This document shows positions 8,901 through 16,370 of a stretch of DNA of 16,370 nt, in pieces. Source of the stretch: Theristus sp. LFF4_11 (Eukaryota > Nematoda > Chromadorea > Monhysterida > Xyalidae); assembly GCA_030248135.1 (NCBI GenBank), contig JASANC010005355.1:1-16370 (forward strand), given 5' to 3'. A model generated the notes under the pieces. That model was not told the origin of the DNA, did not search any database, and was given only the letters and a program-made list of their open reading frames with translations. Position 1 is the stretch's first letter. Each line of letters begins with the position of its first letter. A program made the position numbers and the translations under genes.

Positions 8901-10496
8901 ATTGGACCGGGACCGCATTCGCGGGACGATCAGCGTTTGCTGCACCATAGATTCAGAAAGTAAATGCTGCATTGTTTTGCACCATTGCTGCACCATGGTA
9001 GCGGTAGAACTTCGGCCTACAGTTCTGTAGGTACCGGGTTCGAACCTCGCTGTGGACAAGACATACTCGTGGAAAATTAGAGTGACCAACGAACATCTAA
9101 TGGTCTATTCCCTCCTGAGCCGAGGGTAAAATTGGGCTCGGGGCAGTATTGCCCGTATCCGCCGGAGTTTGGTACCTTCGGGTTTCCGGAACCGGCGCGC
9201 GTATAATTAAATTAAAATTATTATGGTTTTGTATCTTCGAGTTTCAGAAAGTAAATGAGGAGGGATACAAGCTCAACAAGAGATCCTGCAAACAGAAATT
9301 CAAATCCGCTGCATTAGTCAAGCATCATCAACTGGTAACGAACGAGCATAGGTTCACCTGTTGTTCGATAACTCCCTCAACAACCGTGTTTCACCCAAAA
9401 ATGTTACATTCAGGTTATCGATCGCACTGTGCACGCGACCAAATGCTGCCGGAGCCGTGCAAGGACAAACTTTGTCTGCCAAAATTCAGCACCCGGCTGT
9501 ATCTCGCGCGACAAGAGTTGGACGCGCTGATTGACTTCCGAAATACGACGCCGACGACAACAACAACGACGACGACGACCACGACCACGACGACACCGAA
9601 AATCAGCTGGCCAAAGCCGACCAGAGCCAGCAAGCCAAAGAGACGCGGTCGGTTACGCACGACGGAAAGCGCAACTGAAGCGCACAGTCAAACGGCAACC
9701 AGCAGGGCGCTGCCGCGAATTTCCTTCCCCACCACACCGCGGCCGGATCGGAGTGCTTACAAACCGCGTATGGATTTGAATCTCAGTGAACAGAAATGTG
9801 TTGGTGAGTGCGCGAATAAAGCAGCATTCATGACGCAGTAGTTAGTGGACGCATAGATGTGTTGAAACCCAACTATGCGGTCAATAAATGCTGCTTCATG
9901 AATGCCACTTGGTCATTGGAAAGCAAAGAGGAGTATCACTATCGCTAAAAAAGCAAAACTGATTTCAGTGTGTGTTGGTTTTGTTTGCTTGATTTTCAGT
10001 GGTCGAACAACGACACACCAAGACGGATTGCATTTGAATTTTATGTACCGAGTTGATCAGATCGGGAGCGAGTGTTCAACGATTTACGGCTAAACACTGT
10101 AGAAAAACTGCTCACCATAAAATAAACGTCCCACTCTTGAACTTCCCAAGACACAAAAAACAGTTCCCAGCTAGCTAAACATTGAACAAAAAACCTGCTC
10201 AGCACAAGGAAACAAAGCGTCCCACTGGAAGCATCATTGCAGCTCAATTCGCGCGTCACTTCCGCCGGCGCGTGGTCGGCGCCACGATGCTCGGTGAGCG
10301 TGCCCTGGTGAACGTCGCCGATGAGGTGGCGTGTGCGTTGCGCTGCTGCACGACCGCGCACTGCCAATCGGCCATGTACGCGGCACACCTGCGACGGTGC
10401 TACCTGTTCAGGGAAGGCGCGTGTCAACTGTGCGCGCGGTGTCTGCTGCTCGGAAGCAGACGCCACATGGAGGTCGCGTATGTGCGAAAATGCTGA
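5982..10496 (+). CDS. Secreted S1 (chymotrypsin-fold) serine protease with Thr-rich linker and C-terminal PAN/apple-like domain
   Basis: Proposed exons: 5982-6066, 6215-6425, 7145-7280, 7346-7365, 7764-7890, 8035-8162, 8522-8678, 9414-9803 and 10243-10496, about 495-502 residues. Exon 1 is a signal peptide (MARPLLSVNFFISGG, then LLVLI and a small-residue end). Protease signatures: propeptide Cys in ARCGQ; PWMALL; LTAAHC (His88); YDIAV (Asp141); VCLP; SCMVAGWG; ILCAG; and CDGDSGGPLL (Ser239, or 232 without exon 4). The usual disulfide cysteines (propeptide-VCLP, 42-58, 136-201, 168-182, 191-220) are visible. A run of about 15 threonines and a basic linker follow, then a cysteine-rich domain ending in a terminal Cys that resembles PAN/apple modules. 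The last five junctions agree in phase. Two are uncertain: the exon 2 donor (6426), and exon 4, whose 20 nt breaks frame into exon 5. The activation region RRFFVRHGEPV departs from the usual R-IVGG. Residue 189 is Met rather than Asp, so tryptic specificity is unlikely. Substrate unknown. Confidence 0.85.
6426..7144 (+). other. Intron 2 of the protease gene
   Basis: This intron separates the His-bearing exon from the exon beginning ESLGIYVG. The donor used here (GTTTTG at 6426) was chosen because it is the only nearby one giving the phase needed by the TTTCAG acceptor at 7144. The protein frame stays open to 6591 if it is not spliced. It contains three imperfect copies of a roughly 38-bp repeat (6715-6832). 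Confidence 0.6.
6715..6832 (+). repeat. Degenerate minisatellite, three copies of about 34-45 bp
   Basis: Three successive units start at about 6715, 6754 and 6788, each beginning AAA(T/G)GTGGA(C/T)AG and continuing with GACAGAC-like sequence, then a CTCAT/TTCAT/CAATCAT end. The copies are diverged. It lies entirely within intron 2 of the protease gene. Confidence 0.6.
7366..7763 (+). other. Intron 4 of the protease gene (398 nt)
   Basis: It starts with a good donor, GTAAGA, after the A6 run, and ends at AATCAG. It holds several similar AAAAAGTTACA(A/G)GTT segments (around 7380, 7485 and 7514). I see no exon here that would repair the phase difference between exons 4 and 5. Confidence 0.55.
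8163..8521 (+). other. Intron 6 of the protease gene, with a tRNA-like segment
   Basis: It lies exactly between CD and GDSGGP of the active-site segment; donor GTTCGT, acceptor GACACAG, phase 0. It contains an 11-bp direct repeat ATCGAAAGTGT at 8282-8292 and 8369-8379, and a tRNA-like promoter pair starting at 8383. Confidence 0.85.
8377..8460 (+). repeat. Degenerate tRNA-like sequence (tRNA pseudogene or SINE head)
   Basis: TGGCCTAGTGG at 8383-8393 is an exact RNA polymerase III A box. GACTTTGGCATCGA resembles an anticodon arm with TTG (Gln-like), and AATTCAAATGC at 8438-8448 is a weak B box. The stems do not pair well, so this is not a functional tRNA. It is followed by A/C-rich DNA, as in many tRNA-derived retroposons. 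No clear target-site duplication surrounds it. Confidence 0.4.
8679..9413 (+). other. Intron 7 of the protease gene, with a retroposon
   Basis: Donor GTCCGT after the last protease-domain exon; acceptor TTACATTCAG. Both sides agree in phase (AGA-G | GT-TAT). The SINE-like insertion at 8967-9242 accounts for over a third of it. Confidence 0.8.
8952..9257 (+). mobile_element. tRNA-related SINE-like retroposon with 15-bp target-site duplication
   Basis: The 15-mer TTCAGAAAGTAAATG occurs at 8952-8966 and again, perfectly, at 9243-9257, flanking a 276-bp segment. Near its left end are TGGTAGCGGTAGAAC (D-arm/A-box-like, about 8996-9010), a short hairpin CCTAC/GTAGG, and a B box GGTTCGAACC at 9037-9046, in tRNA order. 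A body of about 150 bp follows, then an AATTAAATTAAAATTA stretch and two copies of GTA(C/T)CTTCG(G/A)GTTTC (about 9171 and 9231). This is the plan of a tRNA-derived SINE copied by a LINE machinery. Family name not recognised. It sits within intron 7 and adds no coding sequence. Confidence 0.75.
9545..9597 (+). repeat. ACN trinucleotide run coding a threonine tract
   Basis: An imperfect ACG/ACA/ACC repeat in exon 8 of the protease gene encodes about 15 threonines interrupted by one proline. It begins the linker between the protease and PAN-like domains. Such tracts in secreted proteins are often O-glycosylated (inference). Length polymorphism is likely. Confidence 0.85.
9804..10242 (+). other. 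Intron 8 of the protease gene
   Basis: Donor GTGAGT and acceptor CATTGCAG, phase 1 on both sides (GTT-G | CT-CAA), which joins EQKCV to AQFARHF at the start of the PAN-like domain. It contains no recognised element. A pyrimidine-rich TGATTTTCAG at about 10000 is an unused-looking alternative acceptor. Confidence 0.8.
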
Positions 10497-11363
10497 ATGA
10501 AAAAGATGGCTCAAATACATGCCAAATGTGAAGCCGTGTGTCCAATCGCGCACGCTCAAGCTTTATAAATGAGAGCAAATTCGGAGCTGCAGCAAGCAAC
10601 GGTGGATTAAAAAAGGTGAATAAAGAAAAGCGGGAAAAGTGGATGAGAAAGTCAAGCAGGAAACATAAAGCATTGCAAATAATAAACTAAAGGTTTTGAA
10701 CCTGTCGCACACAATTGACACAACAGAACACCGCCCACACAGATGCAATGCATCTCGTTTGTTCAAACGTTTATTTTTTATTCGTTCGAAACCGGATTCA
10801 ATGTCATTCAGCAACACGCAAACAACGAAACTGACCGAAGATACAAAAAATTGCAAGCCCAGAAAGCATCGAAACTACAGTATGGCCGAATAAATACGAT
10901 TTGTATTCTCCATCAAGGCGGGATCAGTCGCAGACTAAGAGTTTTCTTTTTCAAGAATACCCAGATAGTTCTCAATTGTGTGTGCAAGGGGGAAAGAATG
11001 AACAGAATAGCACGAAATTCAATTAGTTCAAAAATCACGAGAAATTTGATATAATACACAATTGGGTTTCTGAGCATCGTTTTTGTTTCATTCAAATTTC
11101 GCACGCTTCTTGCACCCTGAAACAAGGTGCCATGTGTTTACTCGGCCATTCCGTAGCAACAAGCGAAATAACTACAGACTGCATAAACATCGAATTGGTA
11201 CACAGCCGCGCGCACACAAACAGCGGCACAATTTCTTTCATGCCGATGCAAATGACTCGAGCCAAAATTTATAATTCTCATCACAACAAAGCCTCCACAA
11301 AATCGAAACATTTTCGAAACCAAGATTTTTACTCATACAAATGCCCGGATTCAAAGTTGGCGA
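10497..11363. other. Convergent intergenic region between protease and capping-enzyme genes
   Basis: No gene is supported here. AATAAA on the + strand occurs at 10619-10624 and 10681-10686 (protease 3' end). TTTATT at 10770-10775 and 10777-10782 gives AATAAA on the - strand, a possible but distant (about 590 nt) signal for the capping enzyme. Short open frames on both strands have no recognisable content. Confidence 0.65.
10619..10624 (+). terminator. Polyadenylation signal AATAAA of the protease gene
   Basis: A canonical hexamer 123 nt after the TGA stop, a normal distance for an animal 3' UTR. A second hexamer lies at 10681-10686. Confidence 0.5.
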
Positions 11364-14300
11364 TCACAATTGCGCGGCGCGTGGCACGTATGCTGGCGGT
11401 GGCATCGCAGTTGCATCGATCCGTGGCACCTTCTGTGGACTGCCGTCGTCGCCATCGGAGTGAGCATTGTTACCGTTTGCGTTTGCTGGCGGGTGTTGTT
11501 GTTGCTGTGGTGGTGGTGGTGGGCGTGCACGTTTGTCGCCGATGGCGCCAGCTGGCGGATGCGGCACACAGGCACGCTTGCGCACGAACTCGATCAGCAT
11601 CTCTTTCGTGATCGGGTATTGGATGCTGTTGCACACGGCTGCAAAGAATAGCGGCTGGCAATGACTGACAGCTAATCGGAAGGACGTGACCGATTGCTGA
11701 TAGTGAAAAGTTAGCTGAAGTTTTTGGCAACAACGCCACAGCCGAAAGCAACGCGCACAGAACGCAGTTTCGTAGGCGTTCGGAAACGATTTGTCGGTGC
11801 GCTCGCGCATGAACGTCCACTGATTCTTCTCGAACGTGCACTCGATGATTTTGCGGTCGTACTGACGGAGCTCTTTCGTGACCTGAAGTCGCTCAGAAAT
11901 TCAATGGTACAGTGTGCCAATAGGTGCTGTTTTCTGAACACGACCACACAACTACGACACTCTCACAACACAACACGATCGAATCCAAAGCTTTCATTTA
12001 GCAGACCCACTGAAATGAGCTGTGTGTACCTTGATTTGTGCAAACGGTCGATCCAAGTGCAGCACGTACAGATGACCCACTCGCTCCGGAAGCATACTAA
12101 ACGATGAACGAAAAAAATGTAAAAAGGCACACAGTGGCTCAGCTCACGTTGCACTGGAGTGTTTTTGCCAAGCATTCACCAGCAACAGCAAGTGCCAACA
12201 ATTCCCACCCCCACGACGGACCCCTCTCTTCGTTCAGTGGTGATCATAAGCTTGAAATCAACGCTGTTCATGTTCGACGGTTTCCATTTCAGCTGCGTTA
12301 AACATCGACCAGCAATGTACGGCTACAATGAAAAAAAGGTGAAAATTAAACAGAAATGAACGGATGGAATGGACGTCTGGTTGTGGTGTGGACAGACAAC
12401 GAACAAACCCACTTCAAACAACGGCTGAAAAATGAGCCCGTCCAATTCGTGACCAACGGTTCGCTCGAACTCGGGACTCAACAACTGGAAACACAGAAAA
12501 TAACCGTTCAGCAGCACTTGTTCGTGAATGCAATATAATGCTAGTTTCATGCTAGTTCTGCATCGAATGCATGCGACTAGCAAAACTGTTCGATTGACAG
12601 ACGTAAAGTGAAGTTGTGCAATCAAATAGCAAAACGCGCACACCTTTTCCACATTGTTCTTCTCAGCGCCGGGCAGCACATCATAAAAGTCTTTCATTCG
12701 AATGCCGAACGGCTCCCTCTGTCGATTGATCAGGCCGTGCTCAATGGCCGCCCTTCGTGGCCCGATCAGTTCCTTCTGAATGCACAGCAGTCGTGTGTTG
12801 AAATCGCACTTTCCCACTTCGTTGTCCTGAAAGCACATTACTTTTGTCATCCGCCCTCCCCCCCCGAATTTTTGTAAACTGTGAAATCAAATCATGTGCC
12901 TGTCAAACAACCTCAAACCGAATAATATCGTAGATGAGAAATCGCGGAATGTTCTGACTCTGAATCGTGTCCACCACCATCTCCTGAAGTTCAAGAAGTG
13001 AAGAAAAACAAAATTCAAACCGAATACGTCAACCAAACTGTTAGGTGTTCTGCATTTCGGTCATGACCAACATCAGACGTAGAAGAAGGGCGGAGGGTGA
13101 TCAGTGATGTGACCCTCTTTCAGAGTCTTACTTATTCTCAGAATCCATCTTTCCGAATTTCAGAAATTGCAGAGTCCAAAACTCTAAAAACGCCCAACAT
13201 ACGCCATCGACGAGCGTGCTAGCGATGTGCTTCGTCTCGTCCTTCCGATGAATGAACCTGAGATTGTGCACGCGGAACACGTTGTTGTCGCGGTCGAGCA
13301 TGTAGATCTGCTTTTCGCCGTTGATCAGCATCAGATACCTTTTTTTGTGAAACAAGTGCGACATTTGAGAAGCAAAATTTCACGATTTCTGTGACGATGA
13401 CACTTGCGAAACACACATCGTTGCCAATTCTGACCAGCAAGTTCAGCAGTTTGCCGACAGGCTTCGTTTGGCTTCTCATTTACAAAAGAACATGTTTCGG
13501 CCAGACATAACACCCGTCTGCGCTGGTCATCATGTTTGATTGGGCTGTGCAGCCCGGGCCTTGTCGTACTGACGAGCCTGGGGGCCCGCGGTATACGCTT
13601 ACCAGGCGAAACCGCAAGAAACAGTGCTTGCACGTTGTAATAGTTTTTTTACAATCAGCAATTCACCGACCGAATCCCATCAGCCTTCCAGCTGACTTTG
13701 TACGCTTGGCGGGCGAGAAATTCGAGATTGTCATTGACGGGCGAGTGCTCCATCGAGACCGGTTGGCCGCCTGGGAAACCTTTTCTGGAAATAATAAAAC
13801 ATAAAAAGTCACCGACAAGCAGAGAAAATCACAACATGCAACATGACATCAGCCTTCATCAGAGGTGTGCACGCCAGACATTTCTAGCCTGTCCCGGCTC
13901 GGGTGGCTGCGCGACGTCGACCCCACCCCACCCCACATTTTTCTCTCGCAAATTTAGTGTTACGCAAAATCAACTTCTCTAAAACACAGCGAAACTGCAT
14001 CTGATTATATGCTGTGTTCTTGCATGTGTACATGTGAAATGTACGAGGGTCAAAAATTTTCTGCGAATTTTCTTTTTTTTCAAGTCAAAAATTTTCTTCG
14101 GTCAAAAGCAGGGGGTAACCGGGGCGGTGGTAACCGGGGCGGGGGGGGGGGTGTTCCGCGGGGAGGTCCCGGCCGGAGGTGGCGAGGGTTCGTGGGGGTG
14201 GGGGGGGGGGGGGGGGGCGGGGAGGGGAGAAAAAATAAAAGAAGGGGTAAAAGGAGATGAAAAGAGGGTAGAGATAGAGGGAAGAGGAAGAAAAAAAGAA

Positions 14301-16369
14301 CAGGCAAAGGAGGAGACTGAGGAAAAAAACAAGCAAAGTTGAATACAAGGAGAAAAAAGATAAGAACATCAAAGAATACAAATAGTCTATGTTGTTGTTG
14401 CCCCAAATTTGAGAATACAGTGGCGAGCAAAAGTGTTGGAACGCTGTGCGTGTGTGCTGTGTTTGCGCGTGTATCAGCCGTACATGAAAAACTGGTTATC
14501 TGTACACAACTCGTATTTGCGGAATAGTCCCGGGACACCCTAGGAACCCCTTTGCACATCTCTGATCTGCATACCCCTTGAAGCCACACCAGTCCCTCGC
14601 GAGTCGTTGGGTTTTCGCGCGAACACTTGCGTCCTGCTCAAAGACGACGTCTTGAACGAGGCCGCTCATGAAAACTGGACTCTGTTGGCAAAAAAACAAA
14701 CGATCGACATTAAAAAAAGCAGGTATGGCGAAACGAAAAAAAAGGTCAAATGTAATCGTGCATGGCGGGATCCACATGACAAATCTGAACTGACAAAACA
14801 AAACTCGACTTGTACCGCTTTTGATGTGGATGGTTGATTGCTGTGGTCATCTGTGCTTCCTGAGTTTACCGTTGTTGACGACGACGACGATTCTGCCTCG
14901 TTGGCGTCCAAAATCGGATCAACTTCTGAAATGAGACGAAGGCGACGACATTCAGAAACTTGTTTCCGAAACAAACAACCACGGACCACGCTATTAGACT
15001 TCCCCTGCTTTGTTACTTTCAACCAACCAGCTGACTCATTTCGTTGAAAAAAAACGTCTACTCAAATTCAACAGTACACATTGACAGTGCTGCCTGCGCC
15101 TCGTACCGTTGCACCAGTCAGGCAGAGGTGGCGCCTCGCACGCAGCGTCCGGCTCGTCATAGCGCCGGTACAACTCGAGCAAATAATCCTGCTTGTAGAT
15201 GCCAGGTGGGCGAGCGGCTGCGAACGACTGCACGGCCGCATCGACGCTGCAAGCAAGCACACCGAATGTTCGGTTGAGCATGGACGGTTGTGTTGCTGTG
15301 GTTCATTGGTTCGTTCAAGAGCACAGGATTTGATTTGAGCGATTTGGCCAATCGAGACGAGACGTTGATTGCTTGTGAACACGCTTGTCAACGTGGATTT
15401 GAAAACATTCGAATTACCTCCAATCTTTACGCACAATTAAATACGCGGCAATCAGGAAACCCGTTCGATTGAAGCCGTGCGTACAGTGGATCGCTGAAGT
15501 GACGAATTACAGGATTTACATTTGATATCCAGTCCAGCTCAAAGCAAAAACAACCAAACACTCAATGAATGCACCGATTAATTGGCGTTTGTTTGCTGGT
15601 CTGTCGTCAATGAATTCACGGGCAATGTCAATGAACGCACGCGTCTGTTCTTCCGACGGGCACTCACCGTGTCTGTGAATATTTGAGTTTGCTTCGAATT
15701 TTGAATTTGACCTAACAAAATGCGAAACCAACAGCCAAACAAAGTTGCAATTGCCAAACGAAATGTTTGAAAAAGACGTTGACATTGATTTTCTGGGTGA
15801 TTTTGTTGTCATTCAACTTCCTTTTTATGATGCAACTCTGCAGTAAATCCAGTATCTCACCCACGCATGTTCATTTTCACGTATCTGGCGCCATGTTCTT
15901 CGACTTCCTTTCGATCGTAGAAACGATCCGTGTTCGTCAGGTCGATCCAAAGCCCAATCTTTCCGTAAATGGGCTGGAAAAGTAAATGTTGTTCATTCAA
16001 ATGCTTTTTACAAGTGGAACACGAAATATCAACAAGTTTTAGTTCAGTTCAATGAGCAAACCTCGGTGACTTGGAACATCATTTTCGGTGTGAAACGGCT
16101 GAACTCCGGCACTTGCTCGTTGTACAAATCGCACAGCGGCGTTTTGAAAGGAATAAAACGATCTGAATGAAACCAAATGTCATCGTTTTTGGTGCACGTG
16201 TGCTCAAAGCATATGTTTCGAGTTGTTTTCATTATGGGCTTGTTGCTTCTGCAGTTTTCTTACCAGCAACTGGCAATCCTTTTCTTGGACACCGCAGCCA
16301 CCGTGGCGGAGGACCCAACGCCGCTTTTTCGACAGTCGGTCCCACTCCAGTTGTTGACAATGATGACAT
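11364..16369 (-). CDS. mRNA capping enzyme: RNA 5'-triphosphatase + guanylyltransferase
   Basis: Seventeen exons on the minus strand, 5' to 3': 16264-16369, 16062-16162, 15861-15973, 15575-15672, 15418-15493, 15107-15246, 14816-14925, 14575-14681, 13671-13784, 13203-13338, 12912-12983, 12644-12826, 12413-12484, 12222-12322, 12030-12096, 11759-11882 and 11364-11638. They join in phase to 664 residues with no stop. The N-terminal cysteine-phosphatase domain opens with [15 protein letters not shown] and has the P-loop [10 protein letters not shown] (Cys143, Arg149), then [16 protein letters not shown]. An acidic, Ser-rich linker follows (about 250-283). The guanylyltransferase domain has motif I KADG (Lys317, GMP-accepting), [20 protein letters not shown] and the OB-fold end [12 protein letters not shown]. 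The enzyme removes the gamma phosphate from nascent Pol II RNA and adds GMP. Human RNGTT and nematode CEL-1 have the same plan. The C-terminal tail is Pro/Gln-rich and longer than I recall in the human enzyme. The ATG at 16369-16367 precedes a good N-terminus, but the window ends there, so an earlier start is possible. Confidence 0.97.
11386..11538 (-). repeat. Low-complexity Pro/Gln-rich C-terminal tail coding region
   Basis: The last capping-enzyme exon encodes a run of five prolines and four glutamines followed by Asn/Gly/Asp-rich sequence and a [12 protein letters not shown] end. The metazoan capping enzyme commonly ends in a proline-rich, poorly conserved tail; this one appears expanded. 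Probably disordered. Confidence 0.7.
13339..13670 (-). other. Capping-enzyme intron 9, with a GC-rich structured island
   Basis: It separates KADGIR from YLMLING. Donor GTCGGT; acceptor CACAAAAAAAG, unusually purine-rich for a 3' splice site but required by phase and homology. About 13490-13640 is distinctly GC-rich with hairpins (GGGCTG/CAGCCC and CTTGTC/GACGAG) and may be a repeat insertion. Confidence 0.7.
13785..14574 (-). other. Capping-enzyme intron 8 (790 nt), with a G-run/purine tract
   Basis: The longest intron in this gene. It joins DWCGFKG to [11 protein letters not shown]; donor GTATGC, acceptor TTATTTCCAG. Most of 14110-14370 is G-runs and purines on the + strand, hence C-runs and pyrimidines in the pre-mRNA. 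Confidence 0.85.
14110..14370 (+). repeat. G-run and homopurine tract
   Basis: The tract contains a 15-bp-period tandem pair (GGTAACCGGGGCGG at 14114-14127 and 14129-14142), an 11-G run at 14141-14151, an 18-G run at 14200-14217, and then about 150 nt of nearly pure purines. It meets the sequence requirement for G-quadruplexes on the non-template strand and for triplex-forming mirror-like polypurine DNA. Run lengths may be unreliable. Confidence 0.85.
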
Positions 16370-16370
16370 C

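Noticed and set aside
10692..10702. Perfect B-box-like GGTTCAAAACC on the minus strand
   Set aside because: No A box or foldable tRNA lies at the proper distance upstream on that strand, so a tRNA gene is not supported.
11370..11651. Plus-strand open frame with poly-Cys/Trp/Gly
   Set aside because: It is the antisense shadow of the Pro/Gln-rich last exon of the capping enzyme.
14080..14589. Long minus-strand open frame rich in Pro, Ser and Phe
   Set aside because: It is a by-product of the C-run/pyrimidine tract inside capping-enzyme intron 8; the flanking exons splice cleanly over it.
1..16370. CRISPR arrays, bacterial operons or defence systems
   Set aside because: No spaced short direct repeats and no prokaryotic gene organisation; all three genes are intron-rich animal genes.

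Overview
The window is animal genomic DNA, most likely from a nematode. It holds three intron-rich protein-coding genes with short GT-AG introns. The paired-like homeodomain is closest, as I remember the families, to nematode ALR-1/Arx proteins. There is no bacterial gene organisation, no operon with ribosome-binding sites, and no CRISPR array. Exon joins were worked out by hand from splice sites, reading phase and recognised protein motifs.

Layout. (1) 1-1133 is upstream DNA. (2) 1192-3912 (+) is an aristaless/Arx-type homeobox gene (alr-1-like) of three coding exons. Its homeodomain is interrupted at two places, one being the position 46/47 intron common in paired-class genes. (3) 3913-5981 is about 2 kb of AT-rich intergenic DNA with palindromic TAATTA elements and no convincing gene. 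(4) 5982-10496 (+) is a secreted chymotrypsin-fold (S1) serine protease of about nine exons: signal peptide, protease domain with a complete His-Asp-Ser triad, a threonine-rich linker, and a C-terminal cysteine-rich PAN/apple-like domain. Its introns carry repeats, including a tRNA-related SINE-like retroposon flanked by a perfect 15-bp target-site duplication. (5) 10497-11363 is the convergent intergenic region. (6) 11364-16369 (-) is a complete 17-exon metazoan mRNA capping enzyme (RNA 5'-triphosphatase plus guanylyltransferase). It is 664 codons long by my model, and its putative start codon lies one base inside the window edge.

The three genes do not form one pathway: a neuronal/developmental transcription factor, a secreted protease, and a housekeeping nuclear enzyme. 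The protease and capping genes converge tail to tail. I found no previously undescribed multi-gene system. The most notable observations are the protease's unusual architecture and S1 pocket, a one-base frame problem at an A6 run in its exon 4, the fresh-looking SINE insertion, and G-run DNA in a capping-enzyme intron.
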